Below are positions 35,152 to 42,877 of a stretch of DNA of 64,000 nt, in pieces. The DNA is taken from assembly GCA_965249185.1 (NCBI GenBank), contig CBDFLS010000002.1, positions 1,240,001-1,304,000 of the forward strand. Reading direction: 5' to 3'. Source of the stretch: CBDFLS01 sp965249185 (GTDB lineage: Bacteria; Chloroflexota; Dehalococcoidia; Lucifugimonadales; Australimonadaceae). The number at the start of each line of letters is the position of its first letter. The first letter of the stretch is position 1. The notes beneath the pieces are model-generated. The model was not told the DNA's origin. It was given only the letters and a program-made list of their open reading frames with translations, and made no database searches. The position numbers and the translations under genes are program-made.

Positions 35152-36978
35152 ATGAAACCCCGCTGGTTAAGCGGAACTGGGATAAGGAACACTGCGTTAG
35201 CACTGCTCGCGTTAGCAGCATTGGCTGCCTGTTCCCAAAGTAGGGAGTCTGAAGTCCCTGTACCGACACCTGACGTAACTCTAACTATACCTGCATCTCT
35301 TCCTTCTTCTCTTACGCCAACTGCAACACCTACACCACCCAACACTCCTGACCCTACAGCTACGGCAACACCGACGCCAACTGTTACTCCGACTCCTACG
35401 CCTCCTGCAACACCTACACCACCCAACACTCCTGACCCTACGGCTACGGCAACACCGACTCCGACTGTCACTCCGACTCCTACGCCAACTGCAACACCTA
35501 CACCACCCAACACTCCTGACCCTACAGCTACGCCAACACCGACGCTAACTGTTACTCCGACTCCTACGCCAACTGCAACACCTACACCAACTGCACAACC
35601 CAATCCAGTCACAGCCCTAGCCCAGAGTCTGGGCCTGAGCGAATCTACTGTAACAAAATTAACATCCTATCTGGGAAGCGACAATGAACTATCACCCCTA
35701 GAAGAACAGTACATTGCCCGACTGTCCACTGCAAATCAGTCATCGCATGATGTTCTGACAGAATTTGTAAGATCAGGTGTGACCACCCAGAAGTACAGCA
35801 CGATAGGTACGTTGCTAGGTCTAGACTTGGATCCACTGGTAACCCAATCAGTACTCACAGTGCCTACAGAATACGAAATGACGGCAGACGGACTTACGCA
35901 GTTAGAGGTACAAGCCATAGAACTAGCGCAACAAAGCCTATTTGGAGATCAAGCATATGACGATAGCAAGCACAGTGTGCGCAAGCTATCCGGAGCAGAA
36001 CAAGTACCATTCATACAAGCTTCAATACTGAAACAGTCTGTGATACAACCGGTGAAAGACGGGAGTGGAAAAGTCATAGGACTGAACTACGATGTCGATG
36101 TTTTTAATCAAATTGACGCCGCTACAGGAAACTACACCGGAGAGTTTGTAAGAGGAATGGACCCAAACACCGGGCAACGACATAAGTACGTAAGCTATGA
36201 AGAAAGGAGAGAGTACCTTGCAATACTAACCAGCGATGAATACTTCAGAAGCCGACTCAGCAGCGAACGAGCAATCCACGCAGCAGCAAACGCGCACGGA
36301 CTACTAGTCAGACCACTCGCCGCAAACACATCCGAAGACTACGACGAATGGTTTTACATAAGAAACCCGGGTGTGAGGAATGGGAAGAGATCTATCGATG
36401 GGTTCCAAAATAGTTCGATTGTGCCAGCAGCAAGAGATGCTAGCGGGAACATCATACTATCCGAGGATGGAACCGGACGACATGTAAACCCAATAAATAT
36501 AGTACAATGGCTGAAAGAAAACTATGCAACACAAGCAAGTCCTGAAAAAGCATTCGTAGAGGGAGCTATTGATTTCGGGTTGGGAAACTTATTGCATTCT
36601 GTTCGTGGAGAGCGCCCGTTCGAGGAAACTTACGCGGATATGCAGGTTCCAGGGAACCCAACCGCAGCAGAATATTTTCTATATGTTGTTGGTGGGAGTG
36701 GCACTAACGTAAGCTTTTTTTCCACACTATTTGAAGCTGGAGGTTACAAGAGCATTTACGCTCTAAGTGGCGACTTCGGTTTGGAACGCAGAAGTCGAAA
36801 CCTAATTGCTGTTGTAATAAATGATACTATTTTTTACGGCGAGGGTAACGACTTCTTCAAACGCGTTTTCAATCATATAGAAGCATGTCAAGCTCTGACA
36901 CCTGATGTTATGGAAATTGATCGAATAACCCTAAATGAAGCTGAGCGATATACTCCTACATTTTGCAATATGGAATGA
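35152..36978 (+). CDS. Thr-Pro-linker lipoprotein B, intact
   Basis: 608 residues from ATG 35152 (GAGG 5 bp upstream). The signal peptide and lipobox Cys27 are the same as in lipoprotein A, followed by about 120 residues of Thr-Pro repeats built from 84-bp units, then a roughly 440-residue globular region. The latter has segments parallel to A: SLGLSESTVTKLTSYLGS, LNYDVDVFNQIDAATGNYTG, YEERREYL, YDEWFYIRNPG, RHVNPINIVQWL and ITLNEAERYTPTFCN. Known families were not recognised. It should be displayed on the cell surface on a flexible stalk. Base composition is much more AT-rich than the neighbouring element genes. Confidence 0.8.
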   Translation: MKPRWLSGTGIRNTALALLALAALAACSQSRESEVPVPTPDVTLTIPASLPSSLTPTATPTPPNTPDPTATATPTPTVTPTPTPPATPTPPNTPDPTATATPTPTVTPTPTPTATPTPPNTPDPTATPTPTLTVTPTPTPTATPTPTAQPNPVTALAQSLGLSESTVTKLTSYLGSDNELSPLEEQYIARLSTANQSSHDVLTEFVRSGVTTQKYSTIGTLLGLDLDPLVTQSVLTVPTEYEMTADGLTQLEVQAIELAQQSLFGDQAYDDSKHSVRKLSGAEQVPFIQASILKQSVIQPVKDGSGKVIGLNYDVDVFNQIDAATGNYTGEFVRGMDPNTGQRHKYVSYEERREYLAILTSDEYFRSRLSSERAIHAAANAHGLLVRPLAANTSEDYDEWFYIRNPGVRNGKRSIDGFQNSSIVPAARDASGNIILSEDGTGRHVNPINIVQWLKENYATQASPEKAFVEGAIDFGLGNLLHSVRGERPFEETYADMQVPGNPTAAEYFLYVVGGSGTNVSFFSTLFEAGGYKSIYALSGDFGLERRSRNLIAVVINDTIFYGEGNDFFKRVFNHIEACQALTPDVMEIDRITLNEAERYTPTFCNME

Positions 36979-36999
36979 TGAGAATTCTACGAATAAAAA

Positions 37000-37844
37000 G
37001 GGTAAAGTCCCGTTTTAGCCACCGGATTAGCTTCGAAGCAGCTTGAACAATGTCTTAACCTGTTCTGGTCCCAACAGACGCCGATGATTGTAGCGCCAGA
37101 CATACTCAGCAAGATAGAGGGGCAGCCGTTCTCGGCGGACTCCCCCTTTGGCTGCCAGACGCCGCTTGAGATAACCCCAGAAGCCCTCCAAGCCGTTGAC
37201 GTGGCTCCCTTGCCGATCGCTGAACGCCTGGCTGTGGTCCACAAGCCGGTGGACGTAGCCCCCCGCTGCGCCGCCCGTGTAGCTGGTAAAGGTGTCCGAG
37301 CAGACGATGGAGCCACGTTGCACGCGTTGGTGCAGGAGCGGCAGCAGCGTCTTGGCTTCCACGTTAGGTACCACTTGCGCCCACACCAGGCCACCTCGAC
37401 ACAGGATCCCAAAGACAGCTTGCTTAGTGGTTCCACGGCCCCGCTTCGTGCCCTGAACACGCTTTGCCAGGCGCCTGTTGCGCCAGGAACCTCCCAGGTA
37501 GGTCTCGTCGACCTCCACCACGCCGGAGAAGACATGGGGAACGTCCCGGACCATGGCCTGGCGCACCACGATCAGGGCTCGCAGGACTCGCTTTCGCTCC
37601 AGGCGGGCCTCCTGGGCAATCACCTCGGCACTCTGCCCCAAGACGAACCAGCGCAACAGTCGCCGCCACTCCCCTGGCGACAACCGAAGCGGCAGCGCCC
37701 TGGGCACCCACTCGTAGTGGCAGGCTGCACAACGACTCTTACCTCGCCGAATGCTCCAGCTCTTGGCGTGTTGACATCGAGGGCACCCAATCTTCCGTCC
37801 CATGCCACCATTCTCTCACAGGTGGCTGTTTTGGGACTATACCC
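37000..37844 (-). mobile_element. IS1595-family insertion sequence, copy 4 (845 bp)
   Basis: Same ends as the other copies, flanked by the 7-bp repeat ataaaaa (36993-36999 and 37845-37851). It sits 21 bp after the lipoprotein B stop codon. Confidence 0.93.
37027..37803 (-). CDS. IS1595-family transposase (copy 4)
   Basis: 258 residues. It differs from copies 1 and 3 by Val178 to Gly and by Arg in place of Gln at the penultimate position. All catalytic motifs are kept. Confidence 0.92.
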   Translation of the reverse strand: MGRKIGCPRCQHAKSWSIRRGKSRCAACHYEWVPRALPLRLSPGEWRRLLRWFVLGQSAEVIAQEARLERKRVLRALIVVRQAMVRDVPHVFSGVVEVDETYLGGSWRNRRLAKRVQGTKRGRGTTKQAVFGILCRGGLVWAQVVPNVEAKTLLPLLHQRVQRGSIVCSDTFTSYTGGAAGGYVHRLVDHSQAFSDRQGSHVNGLEGFWGYLKRRLAAKGGVRRERLPLYLAEYVWRYNHRRLLGPEQVKTLFKLLRS

Positions 37845-37851
37845 ATAAAAA

Positions 37852-38366
37852 TTCACAAATTATTTAAATGGTAATTCGCAGTGGTTAGTTTAAAAGAGGA
37901 ATGACTATAGAATGCGGCTCACAGTCATTCGCCATAGGCAGCATGATAGTCATTCACGCCTTGTTTTGCAATGGTGAGGCACCTTCCACAGTTTTCCTTG
38001 GGTTTATCCAGCCCTAGCGTCAGACAGCTGAGGAAACGGTGGTTGGCATGTGGCACTAGGTGGGACCTCGTTTCGGCACGTTCCCATGCTTCTGACTCGC
38101 TTTGGACCGAGCCTTTTCTGCCGACCACGTACTCTGATGGACAACAAAAAAAGACCTCACATATGGATAGGCAGGGGCAGCTACCGTTTGAGGACGATAG
38201 CTGCCCCTGTTTTGTACAAGTCAGCGCCCTGTGCCGACCATCTCCTCCTCTCTCTGTTGCTTCAAGCTCAGCGTCCACTGGAACGGCGAGAGCCACAGCG
38301 ACCGTGGTCGCTCTCGCCGTCCCTTCCACTTTGCAGGCCGTTCTGCGAAAAGCTCCACCCAGGCGC
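37852..38366. other. Non-coding boundary of the conjugative-element block, with two hairpins
   Basis: No gene is supported. A hairpin with a 12-bp stem (CAGGGGCAGCTA, 38172-38183, with 38198-38209) and TTTTG after it is terminator-like on the plus strand. A second imperfect hairpin (CGGCGAGA...TCTCGCCG, about 38284-38322) lies after the leftward gene at 38367 and may terminate that operon. Confidence 0.6.
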
Positions 38367-38861
38367 TTAGAACAGCCTCGACTGGGGCTGGTCTTGGGCT
38401 GCCTCTTCCTCCGCTGTTGAATCCTGCGCCGACCCCTGCTCACGCCGGGGCCGACGTCGAGTCGAGGCAGCGGGTCGCTCGTGAGCGGGATACTTGGGTT
38501 CGTCTTCCCACTCGGCTCTCGCCCTTTCAACTACCGCCAAGACCTCCTGTGCCAGCCCGGATAGGTCCAGGCCATCCACCGGCTCGATGTGGGGGTCCGA
38601 CGAGGGTCGTTGCACCCCTATGGTGGCCCTGCCGTCCTTGATCGACACGACAACCTTCAGGTCCTCTGGCGGAGCGGTCTCGTCTCCGCCGGTCTGGTCC
38701 TCACCGATCTCCGAATCTTGCTGGGCCTGTTCGGTCTCGTTTTTGTCGGCTTCTTCGTTGGCAACGGTGACAGTCTGGTCGGCTGACGCATCGCCGAAGA
38801 GACTCTCGTAAGTGTTCAAGGCATCCTTGCGGGACGCTTCCGTATCGTTCTCGTTAGACAT
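38367..38861 (-). CDS. Acidic hypothetical protein, last gene of the leftward operon
   Basis: 164 residues, starting at ATG 38861 after GAGAGGAG. An acidic, disordered N-terminus precedes a small folded core (DLKVVVSIKDGRATIGVQRP, LSGLAQEVLAVVERARAEW) and an Arg-rich then acidic tail ending DQPQSRLF. No family was recognised. Its 3' end and flank recur in the relic at 30255-30345, which shows that related elements have been here before. Confidence 0.65.
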   Translation of the reverse strand: MSNENDTEASRKDALNTYESLFGDASADQTVTVANEEADKNETEQAQQDSEIGEDQTGGDETAPPEDLKVVVSIKDGRATIGVQRPSSDPHIEPVDGLDLSGLAQEVLAVVERARAEWEDEPKYPAHERPAASTRRRPRREQGSAQDSTAEEEAAQDQPQSRLF

Positions 38862-38936
38862 GATTTCTCCTCTCTTTGGTTCTTCGTTGCTTCTCTGGCC
38901 CCGTTCGTGAGCCCCTTGCCTGTGCTTGGAGGCTCA

Positions 38937-39317
38937 CTACGACTGCCTCCTGATCTCTCCGATGGTCTTGGGCTCCCAGTACAGGTCGCGCTCCACGGCG
39001 GGAACGTTTCCGAGCACGGTTGTTTCCGCCAGCTCGGTGAGATCGAAGTAGCCGAGTTCTCTCTCGAACCCTTCGACGAGGCCGAAGCATGTTCCGGTCT
39101 CTGGGTCCCACTCGGTGATGAACCAGCGCCAGCCGGTATGTAAGCTGAACAGCTTGGCTGGAGCGAGCACGTCGTCGAAGTCGTCGACATCCTCGTTGGC
39201 CCCGATCATGGGGATCTTGGCTCCGAGCTCTTTGGTCATGAGCTTGTGTCTGCGGTGCCTGCTGTGGTTGTCCTGCCAGGTTGGGATGGTCATGGCTTTT
39301 CCCTTTTCGTCAAGCAT
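38937..39317 (-). CDS. DUF2958 protein
   Basis: 126 residues from ATG 39317 after GAGAGGAG. The DUF2958 pattern is clear: LMTKELGAKIPMIGANED, PAKLFSLHTGWRWFITEWD, FGLVEGFERELGYFDLTEL and VERDLYWEPKTIGEI. The domain is found mostly on plasmids and integrative elements; its function is unknown. It sits between the ThiF gene and the terminal hypothetical gene. Confidence 0.85.
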   Translation of the reverse strand: MLDEKGKAMTIPTWQDNHSRHRRHKLMTKELGAKIPMIGANEDVDDFDDVLAPAKLFSLHTGWRWFITEWDPETGTCFGLVEGFERELGYFDLTELAETTVLGNVPAVERDLYWEPKTIGEIRRQS

Positions 39318-39395
39318 GGTTTCTCCTCTCTTTGTTTCTTCGCTGGGTAAGTCGTGAGCGCCAATCATTAGGGCGCCATCCTGCCGTCCAGGGCG

Positions 39396-40214
39396 TCAAA
39401 CTATCCTCCGCCGCCGTCGGCGACTCGCCCTCACCGCCCGCTTCACCGCCTCCGGGGTGACATAGGTCGGGGTGACCGTGCCCAGCTCCATGTCCAGGTA
39501 GAGCCCCATGAAGGAACAGGCGCCTGCCACCATCCGGCGCACCACCATGAGCACCAGCGACGCCATCATCTGGTTGATGGTGGGGTCCTGGTCGGTAAGG
39601 TCGAGGGCCGCCGCGCAGTCCACGTCTGGAGGGGTGTCCGGCACGGCGGTCAACAGGTCCGGGCGCTGGAGCGTTGGCGCGGGCAGCAGGTAGCAGGTCC
39701 CGCCGTCGAAGGCCGATTCGTACCGGTGCGACGGGTCGGCCACGTTGCCCACGAGCACCTGCCCCCAGTTGGAGTCGTTGCCCGCGTCGATGAGCCACTG
39801 TTGCCGCCCGCCCCGCAGGCACTCGGCCATCGCCCGCCGCGCGGCGGCGTTGTCGGTGCAGCCGATGAGCAGGCAGTTGCCGTAGCGGGGAAGACCGGGG
39901 TAGCGGTGGCCGTTGGAACCGGAGTCGCCTTCGCGGAAGGCGTGGACCGAGTAGCCGATGGGCCGACCGTAAGCCCGCGCCAGCCGGTCGGCGAGGGCCT
40001 GGCTTTTGAAGTGGCCCACATCCTCGGGGTAGAAGTTCTGGCGCAGCAGGTTGTGGGGCTCGACCCGGTCGTGGTCGACCAGGACGATGGTGGCCTCCCG
40101 TCCGGTGAAGAGACGGCAGAGTCCCTCGGCGACTAACCCCCCGGTGCCACCGCAGCCGACCACGGTGATCCAGGGGTTGTCTTGCAGGAATTCGTTGTCC
40201 AGGTAGTAGGGCAT
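39396..40214 (-). CDS. ThiF-family E1-like adenylyltransferase (PRTRC-type)
   Basis: 272 residues from ATG 40214 with AAGGAGG upstream. A Rossmann nucleotide site (VVGCGGTGGLVAEGL, G20-G26) is followed by VLVDHDRVEPHNLLRQNF and LLIGCTDNAAARRA, the standard E1/ThiF/MoeB pattern. Such enzymes adenylate the C-terminus of a ubiquitin-like protein. A ubiquitin-like protein, an E2-like protein and a JAMM peptidase are encoded just upstream, so this is the E1 of a PRTRC-like cassette. Confidence 0.88.
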   Translation of the reverse strand: MPYYLDNEFLQDNPWITVVGCGGTGGLVAEGLCRLFTGREATIVLVDHDRVEPHNLLRQNFYPEDVGHFKSQALADRLARAYGRPIGYSVHAFREGDSGSNGHRYPGLPRYGNCLLIGCTDNAAARRAMAECLRGGRQQWLIDAGNDSNWGQVLVGNVADPSHRYESAFDGGTCYLLPAPTLQRPDLLTAVPDTPPDVDCAAALDLTDQDPTINQMMASLVLMVVRRMVAGACSFMGLYLDMELGTVTPTYVTPEAVKRAVRASRRRRRRIV

Positions 40215-40250
40215 GGTCAGGTTACCTCCTTGTTGTGATTGGTCTGTGAT

Positions 40251-40838
40251 TCATGGTGATTCAGGCTCTTCGACCAGCAGCCGGACGCCGGGGTTCGGGC
40301 CGCCGAAGACCTGGCCCCATCGGAGCGGGCCGAAGTGCCCGTAGACCCCCATTCGGAGACTCAGCTCCGGACGAGAGGTGTCCAGCTTTCCGACGACGCC
40401 GTAGATACGCAAGCCCTGCTCGTCCCGGTCGTCGGTGCCCGAGAAGAAGGCGCGGGTCTTTCCGTGGGAGTGGAACTCGGCGACCACACCGGCTGGGGGC
40501 CGGTAGGTTAGGGACGAGGCGGTCCCAGCCTGCTCCGGCACCACCAGCCGGTAGGCGTCCCCGTCCCATCGCACCGCGAAGAACCGCTCGGTGCTTGGGG
40601 ACGCCTGGAACCAGCGCAGCCCCACCTCGAACAGGTATACCGGGATGGGACCGTGGGGCAGCGTCAGCTTCTCCGGGACTGGAGCGAGCCCGCGCACCGA
40701 GCCAGGGGCGACCAGGACCCGAGCCACCAGGTGGGCGCTCCGGGACTGGACGTAGAGACCCCCTGCGCCCAGCACGTAGTCGTAGCCGATCCCCTGGCCG
40801 CCGGTGAGCCCGGCGGGGTGGTTGATGAGGTATCCCAC
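40251..40838 (-). CDS. JAMM/MPN-type peptidase (PRTRC protein A-like)
   Basis: About 196 residues if it starts at GTG 40838. The frame is open further upstream to 40949 but overlaps the previous gene. The metalloprotease signature is explicit: E121, then H123-S-H125, and S133 and D136 (segment EFHSHGKTRAFFSGTDDRD). JAMM enzymes remove or process ubiquitin-like modifiers. It is adjacent to E1-like and E2-like genes in the same operon. The start codon is uncertain. Confidence 0.83.
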   Translation of the reverse strand: MGYLINHPAGLTGGQGIGYDYVLGAGGLYVQSRSAHLVARVLVAPGSVRGLAPVPEKLTLPHGPIPVYLFEVGLRWFQASPSTERFFAVRWDGDAYRLVVPEQAGTASSLTYRPPAGVVAEFHSHGKTRAFFSGTDDRDEQGLRIYGVVGKLDTSRPELSLRMGVYGHFGPLRWGQVFGGPNPGVRLLVEEPESP

Positions 40839-40860
40839 CGGGCTCGTTCTTGCGTTAGCG

Positions 40861-41559
40861 TTATCCCCTTCGCCCTTCGGAGACCGCCATAGCCTGGGCC
40901 ACCGTGCATTGGGGAACCAGGTCCTCAGTCGGGTACTTCCTCTTTCCATCGAGCTCCTCCCAAAGTGCGAGTAGGTTGTCGGGGTGTTTCTTGGAGCGGT
41001 CCCGAGTGTCCGCCGTCATCGAGAAGTAGGACTCAAAGAAGGACTCGGGTATCAGCCCTACCTCTTCGGGGAACGTGTGGCTTCCGGGACAGACCCGCCC
41101 GTCGCCGAAGACGTTGAAGGCCGGAGTCCGGTAGAGCGGATGCTCTGCTGTGGCGGGACGGCTCTTGGCGGCGTAGACCCATGGCGCCCGGCCCGGCGAG
41201 CAGACGAAGACCAGGCCGGGCATGGGAATCCGAAAACGGGCGGGAGGCTTGAACGCCTCCCGTTGGAGGGCCACCGGCCACACCTTCGGCGGCCGCCACA
41301 GGGCGACCACCTGTCCGGTCTCGCACTGGTTCCACCACAGCGTTTCCTTGGGCAGAATCCCCGTAGAGAGCCCCAGGTGCTGGGTGAAGGCGTTGGCGAT
41401 GGCGTCCGCCGAGACGGTCCTGACCCAGTTGGCCCCGCCCTCGAAGCCCCTTAGCAATATCGTCTCGGCGTAGACCTCCATCTGTATCTTGAGCTCGTCC
41501 CTGGGCACGTCCATCTGGCCCGGCAGGGACCACCGGGTCGTATCGGTGTCATCACTCAT
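40861..41559 (-). CDS. Prokaryotic E2-like protein (PRTRC protein B-like)
   Basis: 232 residues from ATG 41559, overlapping the previous gene by 8 bp. The region IPMPGLVFVCSPGRAPWVYA and FNVFGDGRVCPGSHTFPEEV resembles the prokaryotic E2 family D, with C157 a candidate catalytic cysteine for carrying a ubiquitin-like protein. Context (E1-like, JAMM and ubiquitin-like genes) supports this. Family assignment is by motif recall and is less certain than for its neighbours. Confidence 0.75.
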   Translation of the reverse strand: MSDDTDTTRWSLPGQMDVPRDELKIQMEVYAETILLRGFEGGANWVRTVSADAIANAFTQHLGLSTGILPKETLWWNQCETGQVVALWRPPKVWPVALQREAFKPPARFRIPMPGLVFVCSPGRAPWVYAAKSRPATAEHPLYRTPAFNVFGDGRVCPGSHTFPEEVGLIPESFFESYFSMTADTRDRSKKHPDNLLALWEELDGKRKYPTEDLVPQCTVAQAMAVSEGRRG

Positions 41560-42394
41560 GTTCGTTTTCCTCCGCAGTTGGGTTTATGTTTCCGAGGCGC
41601 TCCAAGATGAACTCCAGCATCTCGGCGAAGTGGGCGGGCAGGTCGTCCTCCAGCCAGTCGGCCAGTTTGTACACCGCGTCCATGATGGCCTTGGCCTTTC
41701 GCCACTCCTCGGTGCCCTCAGCGATCACTTCGTCGTCCCAGGGGTCGGCGAAGCCGTTGTACATTCCATCGTCGTAGCAGGCGTCCAGGAAGAGGTTGCC
41801 GGTCTCGGCCCAGACCCAGGAGGCAGCTTGAGACGTCCCCTCGAACCTGGTCCCCTTGGCCGCCTTGGCGAGGTCGTCCTGGGGTATGCCCCCTTCGGGG
41901 ATTCTGAGCAGGGTCTCTTGCGGGATGTGGACGGCCGCTGACTCCAGCCAGGCCACCCTGATCTCGTCGGACTCTGTGTAGAAGGATTCGGGGGGCTTGG
42001 CCAGCAGTGCCAGGGCCGAGAGCCCTTCGCGGTAGCCGTCCCACATCTCGTGCAGCCCCTCGTACCCGATGCCGTGCAGCTCGTAGGGGATGCCCCTGCG
42101 GAGCACGGTGAAGGGAGGCTCGTCCTCCTCGGTTAGGTAGAACTCGAAGAACGGTGCGTAGAGGGGGTAGTGGCGCTCCTCGAAGAGCCGGGCGAAACCC
42201 TCCACCCTCTGTCGTATGTCGGGGGCTGTGAGCACCGCCTCGGCCTCATTGGGGAAGAGGCGGCGCACCAGCCCCACAAACCAGGCGTGGTCTTCGGCAT
42301 GGCCGACCAGCACGACCAGCTCCCGCAGCAACGGCGGATGCCGCAGGAGCAGTTCCAAGAGCCCGCTCAGGCGCGGCGGGGCTGCAACTGCCAC
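41552..42394 (-). CDS. Hypothetical protein of the PRTRC-like cassette
   Basis: 280 residues from GTG 42394, overlapping the gene before it by 28 bp. An N-terminal Leu-rich helical region is followed by YAPFFEFYLTEEDEPPFTVL, YESDEIRVAWLE-like segments and NLFLDACYDDGMYNGFADPW near residue 210. I do not recognise a family. By position it could correspond to PRTRC protein F, but sequence similarity cannot be claimed. Confidence 0.65.
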   Translation of the reverse strand: MAVAAPPRLSGLLELLLRHPPLLRELVVLVGHAEDHAWFVGLVRRLFPNEAEAVLTAPDIRQRVEGFARLFEERHYPLYAPFFEFYLTEEDEPPFTVLRRGIPYELHGIGYEGLHEMWDGYREGLSALALLAKPPESFYTESDEIRVAWLESAAVHIPQETLLRIPEGGIPQDDLAKAAKGTRFEGTSQAASWVWAETGNLFLDACYDDGMYNGFADPWDDEVIAEGTEEWRKAKAIMDAVYKLADWLEDDLPAHFAEMLEFILERLGNINPTAEENEHE

Positions 42395-42597
42395 CGCAGC
42401 ACCTTGGCCAGGCGGCCGGTGGCCGCCGCGTAGTCCTGGGCCTGGGCGCAGGCCAGCTCCAGCTCGGCGCTCCGGGAGGCCGCCTCCTCCAGGTCGAGGG
42501 AGCCGTCGGGCCGCGTGAGCTCCGCCGTAAGCTCGATGAGTCTCAGGTCTGCCGGAGGCACAGCCACCAGCAGACCGGCAAAGGTTTTGCTGTCCAT
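42367..42597 (-). CDS. Small helical protein of the PRTRC-like cassette
   Basis: 76 residues from ATG 42597, which follows AAGGAGG by 7 bp. All-helical and acidic, ending in a basic tail. No family was recognised. It lies 12 bp after the ubiquitin-like gene and overlaps the next gene. Confidence 0.6.
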   Translation of the reverse strand: MDSKTFAGLLVAVPPADLRLIELTAELTRPDGSLDLEEAASRSAELELACAQAQDYAAATGRLAKVLRWQLQPRRA

Positions 42598-42609
42598 TGG
42601 GTTTCCTCC

Positions 42610-42816
42610 TTAGTTCAAGGTATTGGGGAAGGCCCCCTTGGTGCCCACCCGCCGCTGGAACTCGTAGATTGTGTCCTCGCCTCGTTTGCTCTCCTTCACT
42701 GAGGCGTTGGCGATCTCCCCGTAGAAGTCCGCCAGTGTGCTCTTCACCTGGTCGACGCTCATCTGGGGGTCTGGGTCGGGAAACTCTCTGTCGTCATAGA
42801 CGAATACGCGTGTCAT
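42610..42816 (-). CDS. PRTRC system protein C-like, ubiquitin-like beta-grasp
   Basis: 68 residues from ATG 42816 with AAGGAGA upstream. MTRVFVYDDREFPDPDPQMS, a central helix ending NASV, and IYEFQRRVGTKGAF match the pattern of PRTRC protein C, a small ubiquitin-like fold. Unlike ubiquitin it lacks a terminal Gly-Gly and ends FPNTLN, so conjugation would need processing after the internal Gly of GTKG, or may not occur. Confidence 0.83.
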   Translation of the reverse strand: MTRVFVYDDREFPDPDPQMSVDQVKSTLADFYGEIANASVKESKRGEDTIYEFQRRVGTKGAFPNTLN

Positions 42817-42877
42817 CGGTTCATCTCCTTCTTAGTCGTAGCTGTATTCCGTTCGTTGCCGTCTCTGCGGCGTCCCA

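Noticed and set aside
32131..35612. Gly-Val repeat proteins on the minus strand (32131-32622, 35106-35612)
   Set aside because: Antisense of the Thr-Pro minisatellite.
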